Positions 1 to 5,244 are shown, numbered from the stretch's first letter. The stretch: 5,459 nt of DNA from an uncultured Sphingobium sp. (GCA_946479185.1 CAMLFF010000227.1:1-5459); one strand, 5' to 3'. The notes: generated from the letters alone by a model not told the origin. A program made the numbers and translations.

Positions 1-98
1 GCAGCGCCTTGAAGCGCAAGGAAAGCCGCGGGCTGCACTATAATCTGGATTATCCCGATATGCTGCCCGAGGCTGTGGATACTGTGCTGGTGCCTTGA
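1..98 (+). CDS. nadB: L-aspartate oxidase, C-terminal end (partial)
   Basis: Only the last 31 codons are present, read from base 3 and ending in TGA at 96-98. The residues KESRGLHYNLDYPD match the well-conserved C-terminal signature of NadB (the E. coli enzyme has a closely similar ESRGLH.TLDYP stretch). NadB is a cytoplasmic FAD enzyme that oxidises L-aspartate to iminoaspartate, the first step of NAD synthesis in bacteria that use the aspartate route. The flavin-binding and catalytic parts lie outside the window, so they cannot be checked. The gene converges on the next one with nine bases between the stop codons, which leaves no room for a separate terminator. The identification rests on a short but distinctive motif; another member of the succinate dehydrogenase/fumarate reductase flavoprotein family is the only realistic alternative. 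Confidence 0.8.
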   Translation, partial: SALKRKESRGLHYNLDYPDMLPEAVDTVLVP

Positions 99-107
99 GG
101 GGGCGGG

Positions 108-2150
108 TCAGTTCGTTTTAGTCGCCAGACAAGGCACATCATCGGCTGTCCAGTCGATCTCATAGGTCGCGGGCACGCTCGTCTTGTTCGAGATGGGGTC
201 ATCCGTCCCACCATGATTGTAGAAAATCCAGGCCATGCTGTTGTCGAATTTGGCGATGCGGGCATTGTCCCGCTCCGCGCTTGCGGCATCAATCTCTTGC
301 AGTTCGGTGCGAGAGCCTCTGATCATGCGGATCGAGCCATCGCGAAGGTCCAGCGTTCGGTAATAGGTGCGCCCGAACATGCGGGTATCGAAACCGAGCT
401 TTGATGACCATTGGCTTGGGCGCGTGCTTGTAGGAATACGCACCGTCGTTACATGGCAGTCGAAGGTCGGTGCGTTATAATAAGGCGCATCCTGCTTTTG
501 ATCGGCTGCCCGCATCCGCCGATCGGGCGGGCTGAACCCGCCGCCGGGCAAAGCGAGTGACCGGTCACCGTCGCCATCATCATCCCAATCGATTACGCCC
601 GATCCAGTGATTGTCAGGACGCTTGCCTGCGCTTTCTCATCATAACGCCATTTGACATCATCGACCGTCTGCCATGTGCTGCCGACCAGATGCTGCTGCA
701 TGGCGCTGCGCAGTTGATTGGGGTCAAGACTGGAAAACTGGACTTGCTGCTGCAGGCCCTTGAGCCCGCGCACCACGGTTGTGCTGGTGATCCGCGCTGG
801 CTGATCGAATCCGGCGCGGGCGTCAATCTCATGCAGGCTCACTTCATCCGGCTTGCCACTGGGGTGCCATGCTAAATGCTCAATTTCATTGCCCGCCTGT
901 GTGAGCGGCAACACCCAGCGATACGGGAGTGTAGGCGTAGCGCTGGGCGCAACAACGGGGGGCATTGTGCCATCCATCCAGTAATTCGCACCATCGATTT
1001 TGGCGCGCACCAAGACATGATCGAACATGCGTGGGCTTGGCAGGCGCTCATTCAGGCCATCATCGCCGCCGCCATTGTTCGCGAGCACAGCCTGCGCCTC
1101 GATATCCATTTCAGCGAGCAGCGCCAATAACAGCGCCGTCTTGCCTTTGCAGTCCCCATAGCGACGCTGCCATGTTTCGTCCGCCGTCGCGGGCGTCAGA
1201 TTGGCGCCATTCAGGCCGACATAAATGTAGCGCACATCTTGTTGCACCAGCTTCAAGGCGGCCCGCGCCCGGTCGATGGGCAAGGCGTGGGCTGCCGCGA
1301 TGCGCGCCGCTTCCTTTTTCAGGGCGGAATTGGGGCCAAGCGTGGCGGCTTTGGCAAAGAGTGGCGCAAAATGCCGGGAAATCGCCGCCCAGTCTGAAAA
1401 GTCGCTATATTCCAGAGCGCGCTGCCACTGATATCGGGCAGGGGCATCTTTTGGCGGAACCAGCAGAGGCGGATTGTCAAATCGCACATCCACCCCGCGC
1501 TCGCTCTTCTGCGCAATAGCAGCCAGATCCGGAGTCATCTTCAGAGCAGGCTTTTGCCCGTCGATCCAACTGAGCCCCAAGCGGAACCGACCCGGAGACG
1601 GAGCTGGCCCCAGCACGAGCAAGCCAGCGTCGTTCTGGGCAAGCGTGGCGTCGTCTGAGCGGATCGTCATGCTGACTTCCAACTCATCGCCAACCCGCAG
1701 ATCCGATATGCGCAGCACTGCGGTCAATATGCCGTCGAGTTTTGCTGCCTCCAGCTGGTCCTCGCGGCGGAGTATTTCAAACGAAGCTTTTTTGAGGATG
1801 TCAATTGCCTCGCCATCGCGATGCACCTTGATCGCATGGACCATGGGTGGACCCGATGCCGGGTTCCAGGCGAGGGATAAATTGCCGAGTTCCAGAGCAT
1901 TGGGATGCAGGATCTTGATCCGATATCCGGTATAGTGCGCTTGTCCCTTGCCATCGAGATGGACCAGAAAATCCTGACGGCGCACGAACATCAGTCCGCT
2001 TGCATTCTCAGGCACCGGCATCAATTCGGATGGCACGGCCCAGTCTGGCACGGGGCCGCGCTGCACTTTGTCAGCCTGGGCGAAGCCAGGTCCAGCAGCA
2101 AGCGCAAGCGTTAGAAAAATCGAAGCCGGAATACGCACAGTGCCCCCCAT
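108..2150 (-). CDS. Exported DUF3857 / transglutaminase-like protein
   Basis: This gene encodes 680 residues. Residues 5-26 form a Sec signal peptide: a basic start, a hydrophobic core (IFLTLALAAG) and a likely cleavage site near FAQA, so the protein should act in the periplasm or envelope. Residues about 50-215 fit DUF3857, and about 275-395 fit a transglutaminase core. A papain-like triad is visible: Cys334 in YGDCKGK, His378 in FDHVLV and Asp393 in YWMDGT. All three are intact, so activity (peptidase, amidase or cross-linking) is possible, but no substrate is known to me. The C-terminal third (about 430-680) has no recognised domain; it contains an acidic loop, DWDDDGDGD, at 521-529. The ATG at 2150 has only a weak upstream ribosome site. 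A GTG at 2138 (codon 5) directly follows a GGGGGG run and would give a more typical signal peptide beginning MRIPAS, so the true start may be there. Family assignment is strong; function is unknown. Confidence 0.87.
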   Translation of the reverse strand: MGGTVRIPASIFLTLALAAGPGFAQADKVQRGPVPDWAVPSELMPVPENASGLMFVRRQDFLVHLDGKGQAHYTGYRIKILHPNALELGNLSLAWNPASGPPMVHAIKVHRDGEAIDILKKASFEILRREDQLEAAKLDGILTAVLRISDLRVGDELEVSMTIRSDDATLAQNDAGLLVLGPAPSPGRFRLGLSWIDGQKPALKMTPDLAAIAQKSERGVDVRFDNPPLLVPPKDAPARYQWQRALEYSDFSDWAAISRHFAPLFAKAATLGPNSALKKEAARIAAAHALPIDRARAALKLVQQDVRYIYVGLNGANLTPATADETWQRRYGDCKGKTALLLALLAEMDIEAQAVLANNGGGDDGLNERLPSPRMFDHVLVRAKIDGANYWMDGTMPPVVAPSATPTLPYRWVLPLTQAGNEIEHLAWHPSGKPDEVSLHEIDARAGFDQPARITSTTVVRGLKGLQQQVQFSSLDPNQLRSAMQQHLVGSTWQTVDDVKWRYDEKAQASVLTITGSGVIDWDDDGDGDRSLALPGGGFSPPDRRMRAADQKQDAPYYNAPTFDCHVTTVRIPTSTRPSQWSSKLGFDTRMFGRTYYRTLDLRDGSIRMIRGSRTELQEIDAASAERDNARIAKFDNSMAWIFYNHGGTDDPISNKTSVPATYEIDWTADDVPCLATKTN

Positions 2151-2157
2151 AAACGCC

Positions 2158-2172
2158 CGTTCACTCTGAACG
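2158..2172. repeat. 15-bp palindrome just upstream of the DUF3857 gene start
   Basis: The sequence CGTTCA-CTC-TGAACG has perfect 6-bp arms and a 3-bp centre. It lies 8-22 bp before the ATG at 2150. It could be an operator, or in the mRNA a small hairpin next to the ribosome-binding region. Its outer bases overlap a CGCCCG/CGGGCG pair (2154-2159 with 2178-2183), so alternative foldings are possible. The symmetry is seen directly; the role is inference. Confidence 0.4.
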
Positions 2173-2177
2173 TGTAG

Positions 2178-2217
2178 CGGGCGCCAGCGAAATTGGGAGG
2201 CGATTTTATGGCGCCCG
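2178..2217. repeat. 9-bp inverted repeat between the aldehyde dehydrogenase and DUF3857 genes
   Basis: The arms CGGGCGCCA (2178-2186) and TGGCGCCCG (2209-2217) are perfect complements separated by 22 bp. There is no T run after either arm, so a normal intrinsic terminator is unlikely. The spacer contains TAAAAT on the minus strand (2208-2203), five of six matches to a -10 box, 53 bp before the DUF3857 ATG. No good -35 accompanies it. A regulator site flanking a weak promoter is possible; a stabilised mRNA end for the aldehyde dehydrogenase is the alternative. Confidence 0.35.
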
Positions 2218-2271
2218 TCACCGCCGTAGCGAGAACGGACGCCAATTGATGTCAGCTAGCCCCCAAACACC

Positions 2272-3621
2272 TCACTGATGCCGATAAATCGCGCGCTCAT
2301 GGGAGAAGGCCTTGAAGCCGAAATAGCCATGATAGCTGCCCATGCCGCTCTGGTTCACGCCGCCAAATGGCAGCTGGTTCTCCAGATAATGCGAGAACAC
2401 GCCATTCACGGTCACGCCGCCCGATGATGTGCGGTCGAGGATCTTCTGCACATTGGCCTGATCATTGCTGTAAATATAGAGCGCGAGCGGCTTGTCGCGT
2501 GACGAGATGTGACCAATCACGTCGTCCAGATTGTCATAGGTCATGACTGGCAGCACGGGCGCGAAAATCTCTTCCTGAAGGATTTTCATGTCCGGCGTCA
2601 CTTCGGTCAGCATGGTGGGGTGGATGGTGAAGTCGCCTTCTTCCAGCGTGCCGCCAACCGCCGTGTGCGCGCCCTTGGCCACCGCATCATCCACCAGCGA
2701 TTTCACGCGGGCGAAATTGCTGCCGTTGACGATCTGGGCAATGCTTTCCTTCTTGATGTCGCCAGCCTCGGAATAGAGATTTTCCGCAACCTTGGCCTTG
2801 AAGCCTGCGACCAGCCGATCCTTCTGCGATGCCTTCACGAACACATAGTCGGGGCAGATGCAGGCCTGCCCGCCATTGAACTGCTTGGCGCCCGCAAGGT
2901 CGGCGGCGATCTTCTCGATGTCCGCGCCTTCATCGATGATGACCGGCGATTTGCCGCCCAGCTCCAACGTTACGCTCGCGAGATGCTTGGCCGCCGCCGC
3001 CATCACCAGCTTGCCGACACGGGTGCTGCCCGTGAAGAAGATGTGGCTGAATGGCAGTTCGAGCAACGCAGTCGCTACGCTCACATCGCCCTCGAACAGC
3101 GCGACTTCATTCTCGTCGAACACGTCGCGGATGATGCTGGCCGCCACGCGCGCCGTCGCCGGGCACAGGTCGGTCAGCTTCACGATGCAGCAATTGCCTG
3201 CCGCAACCGCGGCCGCGAGCGGCCCGAGCGCGAGGCCCAGCGGGAAGTTCCATGGGCCAAGAATCAGGCACACGCCGCGCGCTTCATAAGCGATCTGCGC
3301 CTTGTCATTTGGGTTCATGGATGGCGTCACTTCGGTCGGCGTCATCCACGCATCGAGATTGTCGATATTGCGCTGGATGTTGGACGTGACGTTGAGAATC
3401 TCCGTTACGCGGATCTCGCCCTCGGGCTTGCGTGTGTCAGCCTGAACGGCGGCGATGATCGCATCGGCATGCGCCTCGACAGCGGCCTTCAACTTAGCGA
3501 GCTTTGCCTTGCGCTGCTCGGCATTGGTGGCTTTCACATTCCATTGATTGGCCTGCTGCGCTGCGAACACGCGAGCAATATCATTGGAGACGTCGGCGGC
3601 GGTGATCGTGGCGCTGGTCAT
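2272..3621 (-). CDS. Class 3-type aldehyde dehydrogenase, coniferyl aldehyde dehydrogenase-like
   Basis: The protein has 449 residues starting at ATG 3621, a typical length for short class 3-type NAD(P)-dependent aldehyde dehydrogenases that lack the N-terminal arm. It should oxidise an aldehyde to a carboxylic acid in the cytoplasm. The active-site set is complete: Asn125 in PWNFP, Lys148, FTGST at 196-200 (cofactor binding), general base Glu220 in ELGGK, nucleophile Cys254 in GGQACICPDYV and Glu351 in EEIFAP. The C-terminal SGMGSYHG and GFKAFSH segments are typical of the coniferyl-aldehyde and long-chain aldehyde subgroups; the real substrate cannot be told from sequence. Departures from the usual pattern are KLTD (148-151) where KPSE is common, Ala354 in place of Gly in EIFGP, and a second cysteine, Cys256. 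The start was chosen because the family N-terminus begins there and a GGA motif lies 7 nt upstream. The frame stays open to 3909, but that stretch contains a terminator and an RNA candidate and reads as low-complexity nonsense. Confidence 0.9.
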   Translation of the reverse strand: MTSATITAADVSNDIARVFAAQQANQWNVKATNAEQRKAKLAKLKAAVEAHADAIIAAVQADTRKPEGEIRVTEILNVTSNIQRNIDNLDAWMTPTEVTPSMNPNDKAQIAYEARGVCLILGPWNFPLGLALGPLAAAVAAGNCCIVKLTDLCPATARVAASIIRDVFDENEVALFEGDVSVATALLELPFSHIFFTGSTRVGKLVMAAAAKHLASVTLELGGKSPVIIDEGADIEKIAADLAGAKQFNGGQACICPDYVFVKASQKDRLVAGFKAKVAENLYSEAGDIKKESIAQIVNGSNFARVKSLVDDAVAKGAHTAVGGTLEEGDFTIHPTMLTEVTPDMKILQEEIFAPVLPVMTYDNLDDVIGHISSRDKPLALYIYSNDQANVQKILDRTSSGGVTVNGVFSHYLENQLPFGGVNQSGMGSYHGYFGFKAFSHERAIYRHQ

Positions 3622-3659
3622 GATTCTGTCCGTTTTTTGGATGAATGAGATGGGCGCCT

Positions 3660-3687
3660 TGTAAAGCGATCTGACCGGACAAGACAA
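3660..3687 (-). promoter_or_regulatory. Possible proximal promoter of the aldehyde dehydrogenase gene
   Basis: On the minus strand TTGTCT (3687-3682) is followed after 16 bp by TTTACA (3665-3660). The -35 is a fair match to TTGACA, the -10 a poor one (three of six). It would start transcription about 30 nt before the ATG and lies downstream of the terminator at 3761-3794, where a promoter is needed if the enzyme is to be expressed independently of the RNA. Support is positional as much as sequence-based. Confidence 0.3.
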
Positions 3688-3760
3688 GCACCAGCGGGAC
3701 GGCCCGGTGCATTCCCGGTTTCGTTTCAAAAATCGCTGTCGTGGGCCGGGGAGGAGGGCG

Positions 3761-3794
3761 AAAAAAGGGGCGCAAAGCATAGCTGCTGCGCCCC
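3761..3794 (-). terminator. Strong intrinsic terminator of a small RNA gene
   Basis: Read on the minus strand, GGGGCGCA pairs perfectly with TGCGCCCC. After a two-base TT bulge the stem continues with GCA/TGC, closed by a four-base loop GCTA. The stem is immediately followed by six T (3766-3761), the textbook layout of a Rho-independent terminator. It lies 140 bp upstream of the aldehyde dehydrogenase ATG and points toward it, with no protein gene ending before it, so it must end a separate short transcript or attenuate a long leader. Confidence 0.82.
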
Positions 3795-3863
3795 GGAGTT
3801 TTCGACTAGGAGGGAAACAGCGAAGCTGCGTCCAACAAGGCAATGGAGGATCGCACTTGTCCC
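3761..3863 (-). ncRNA. Candidate anti-Shine-Dalgarno small RNA (SuhB/MmgR-like architecture)
   Basis: I infer a trans-acting small RNA from four elements in order on the minus strand. First is a hairpin, ACAAG (3860-3856) with CTTGT (3839-3835), extended by GC/GC across a bulge; its loop holds UCCUCC (3850-3845). Second is a small hairpin CAGC-UUC-GCUG (3828-3818). Third is an unpaired stretch UUUCCCUCCUAG (3817-3806). Last is the terminator ending in U6 at 3761. Two exposed CCUCC motifs can pair with ribosome-binding sites and block translation, as known for alphaproteobacterial SuhB/MmgR-type RNAs, usually Hfq-dependent. The 5' end is uncertain: the core begins near 3863, but a transcript from the EcfG-type promoter would start near 3929 and be about 170 nt. 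I see no ribosome-binding site plus reading frame inside. The family assignment is by architecture only. An attenuating leader of the aldehyde dehydrogenase is the main alternative. Confidence 0.62.
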
Positions 3864-3893
3864 GATTCTGATAGCCCGGCGCGCCCCGCCCGG

Positions 3894-3927
3894 ATTTGAC
3901 AAAAATCAAATGCGTGGATCAAATGCG
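3894..3927. repeat. Direct repeat ATCAAATGCG twice, with an overlapping inverted half-site
   Basis: ATCAAATGCG occurs at 3905-3914 and 3918-3927, a 13-bp period. ATTTGA at 3894-3899 is the inverted counterpart of TCAAAT at 3906-3911, with six bases between. The cluster lies just after the EcfG-type promoter on the minus strand and within a candidate promoter on the plus strand, a natural place for a regulator to bind. If transcribed leftward it would form the 5' end of the RNA. Confidence 0.45.
3896..3924 (+). promoter_or_regulatory. Possible distal rightward promoter for the beta-lactamase-like gene
   Basis: A perfect TTGACA (3896-3901) is followed after exactly 17 bp by TCAAAT (3919-3924), which matches four of six positions of the -10 consensus. 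Transcription would start near 3931 and give a leader of about 147 nt. The perfect -35 and ideal spacing are the evidence; the weak -10 and its coincidence with a direct repeat keep confidence low. Confidence 0.28.
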
Positions 3928-3935
3928 CCGGACGC

Positions 3936-3960
3936 AACGATTCTTTTGCGGTCAGGTTCC
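3936..3960 (-). promoter_or_regulatory. EcfG-type (general stress response) promoter
   Basis: On the minus strand GGAAC (3960-3956) is followed by 17 bp and GTT (3938-3936), with C before GTT, matching the GGAAC-N16/17-cGTT consensus of the alphaproteobacterial general-stress sigma factor EcfG. A second GGAAC lies 8 bp further upstream (3968-3964) without a partner -10. The predicted start is near 3929, about 65 nt before the small RNA core and 309 nt before the aldehyde dehydrogenase ATG. Because the terminator at 3794-3761 intervenes, the RNA is the likelier main product. Confidence 0.52.
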
Positions 3961-4042
3961 GCGGTTCCAAGCAGCCCGCCGCAAAAGGGATTCGTTCTGG
4001 CGCATCCGGCTTGATTCCGTTCGGTTCATGTTAAGGCTTGGC

Positions 4043-4051
4043 TGCAATAAT
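4043..4051 (+). promoter_or_regulatory. Extended -10 promoter of the beta-lactamase-like gene
   Basis: TGC directly precedes AATAAT, giving the TGn extended -10 form with five of six hexamer matches. No good -35 is visible 16-18 bp upstream, which an extended -10 can tolerate. The start would be near 4058, giving a leader of about 20 nt that carries the ribosome site at 4067-4072. It would also place the alternative GTG codon at 4054 outside the transcript. Confidence 0.35.
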
Positions 4052-4066
4052 ATGTGCATGTTTACC

Positions 4067-4072
4067 AAGGGA
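4067..4072 (+). promoter_or_regulatory. Ribosome-binding site that selects a TTG start
   Basis: AAGGGA lies five bases before the TTG at 4078, good Shine-Dalgarno spacing. It is too far from the ATG at 4111 and downstream of the GTG at 4054. Bases 4068-4073 (AGGGAA) can also pair with UUCCCU in the nearby small RNA candidate, six contiguous pairs, which may be coincidence. Confidence 0.5.
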
Positions 4073-4077
4073 ATTTT

Positions 4078-5244
4078 TTGAAAGTGGGCAGGCGCTACGG
4101 ACCATTGGCAATGGGGATGGGGCTTATGGCGCTCGCTGGCGCTTGCACGGCAATCCCTTCCTCCTATTCCAGAACCGCCAGCGCGAGCACCCGGTCGCCG
4201 GTTTTGCGCACACCTATTCCCGCTTCTCCCACGCCGGGACCACGGCAGTCGCACGAAATGCGGCCCGCTTTCCAGCCAGCATCTTCGCCGTCGCCAGCGC
4301 TTGTCGCGTCCATCCAGTCGCTTGGCCGCCAGTTCAATGGTACGGTCGGTATTGCGGTGCGGCGCGTGGATGCAGGCTGGACCGTCTCCCATAATGGCGA
4401 TCGGCTGTTCCCGCAGCAAAGCGTCTCCAAGCTTTGGGTCGCGATGGCCGCGCTGGATACGGTAGATCGCGGTAAGATTACGCTCGATCGGCAAGTGACC
4501 ATCCGCCCAAGCGACCTGACCCTGTTCCATCAACCGATCGCCGCGATGGTGAAGAGCGATCAGGGCTATACCACGACCCTGCGCAGCCTGCTCGATCGTG
4601 CGATGATGCAGAGCGATAATACCGCGAACGATACCATCCTACGCACGGTCGGCGGTCCCGATGTCGTGCGCGGCTATCTTGCGCGGCGGTTCATCGGGCA
4701 GGACGCTATTCGCTTCGGGCCCGGCGAGCGCATTTTGCAGAGCCAGGCAGCGGGGCTCACCTGGTCGCAGGATATGTCGGTCGGTCGCCGCTTCTACACC
4801 GCCCGCGCCAACCTCCCACGCGCTGCCCGCGAGCGCGCGCTGGATGCCTATCTCGCCAATCCGCCAGATGGCGCCGCGCCAAACGCTATTGTTGGCGCTC
4901 TTGCCAAGCTGCAACGGGGCGAGATGCTCTCTCCCACCTCCACCCGCACGCTGCTGGCGGCCATGGAGAATGCCAAGACCGGGCCTCAGCGCATCAAGGC
5001 GGGCGTGCCTGCCGGCTGGACCTATGTTCACAAGACCGGCACCGGTCAGGATCTCGCGCCACGTTCCACCGGCTATAATGATGTCGGCATCATGACCGCG
5101 CCGGATGGCACCAGCTATGCCGTGGCCGTCATGATCGGCGAGACGAGCGTCGGCATTCCCCAACGCTGGGAGCTGATGCAGGCCGTCGCACGCACGGTGG
5201 CCGGGCTGCATCAACCGCGCAGCATCTACACCTCGTCGCGCTGA
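4078..5244 (+). CDS. Class A beta-lactamase-like serine hydrolase, probable lipoprotein
   Basis: From TTG 4078 the protein has 388 residues. Residues 1-22 form a lipoprotein-type signal (basic KVGRR, hydrophobic LAMGMGLMALAGA) ending at Cys23 in the lipobox-like LAGAC; Thr follows the Cys, compatible with outer membrane sorting. A Pro/Ser/Thr-rich tether runs to about residue 75. The serine beta-lactamase motifs are present: Ser115-V-S-Lys118 (nucleophile and base), Ser179-Asp-Asn181 (SDN) and Lys319-Thr-Gly (KTG), with the SDN form pointing to class A. A possible Glu166 equivalent is Glu217 in ERILQ, where class A has ExxLN. Spacing from this Glu to KTG is 102 residues against about 68 in standard class A, so there is an insertion of about 34 residues. 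It may therefore hydrolyse beta-lactams weakly, or act on another amide or peptidoglycan substrate. Alternative starts are GTG 4054 (no ribosome site) and ATG 4111 (which would trim the signal peptide). Confidence 0.85.
   Translation: MKVGRRYGPLAMGMGLMALAGACTAIPSSYSRTASASTRSPVLRTPIPASPTPGPRQSHEMRPAFQPASSPSPALVASIQSLGRQFNGTVGIAVRRVDAGWTVSHNGDRLFPQQSVSKLWVAMAALDTVDRGKITLDRQVTIRPSDLTLFHQPIAAMVKSDQGYTTTLRSLLDRAMMQSDNTANDTILRTVGGPDVVRGYLARRFIGQDAIRFGPGERILQSQAAGLTWSQDMSVGRRFYTARANLPRAARERALDAYLANPPDGAAPNAIVGALAKLQRGEMLSPTSTRTLLAAMENAKTGPQRIKAGVPAGWTYVHKTGTGQDLAPRSTGYNDVGIMTAPDGTSYAVAVMIGETSVGIPQRWELMQAVARTVAGLHQPRSIYTSSR

Larger units (their letters stand above)
3622..4077. other. Divergent intergenic region packed with regulatory signals
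   Basis: These 456 bp separate the leftward aldehyde dehydrogenase from the rightward beta-lactamase-like gene. I find no convincing protein gene here. It holds a probable small RNA gene with its own EcfG-type promoter and intrinsic terminator on the minus strand, a weak proximal promoter for the aldehyde dehydrogenase, two candidate rightward promoters and a direct/inverted repeat cluster, each listed separately. Confidence 0.7.

Noticed and set aside
965..1519. A 184-codon plus-strand frame inside the DUF3857 gene
   Set aside because: It is antisense to a clear coding sequence with an intact catalytic triad and shows no domain or ribosome site of its own.
2509..3648. A 379-codon open frame on the plus strand
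   Set aside because: It is fully antisense to the aldehyde dehydrogenase, has no recognisable domain, is rich in Arg and His as mirror frames of GC-rich genes are, and has no ribosome site.
3689..3711. GCACC...GGTGC inverted repeat upstream of the aldehyde dehydrogenase
   Set aside because: Only five base pairs are continuous and the inner bases do not extend the stem cleanly. This is expected by chance in GC-rich DNA.
3808..3813. AGGAGG on the plus strand, a perfect ribosome-binding sequence
   Set aside because: No ATG, GTG or TTG follows at suitable distance with a credible frame. It is the complement of the CCUCC motif in the minus-strand RNA.
3622..3909. A 96-residue in-frame N-terminal extension of the aldehyde dehydrogenase
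   Set aside because: The family N-terminus begins at 3621. The extension spans the intrinsic terminator and RNA candidate and has no family-like sequence.
3952..4533. A 193-codon minus-strand frame running from the lipoprotein gene into the intergenic gap
   Set aside because: It is antisense to the lipoprotein N-terminus, has low-complexity Arg-rich content, and would cover the EcfG promoter. No homology is recognisable.
4639..5214. A 191-codon minus-strand frame inside the beta-lactamase-like gene
   Set aside because: It is antisense to a gene with all expected motifs, and its Gly/Ala/Arg/His-rich composition is typical of a shadow frame.
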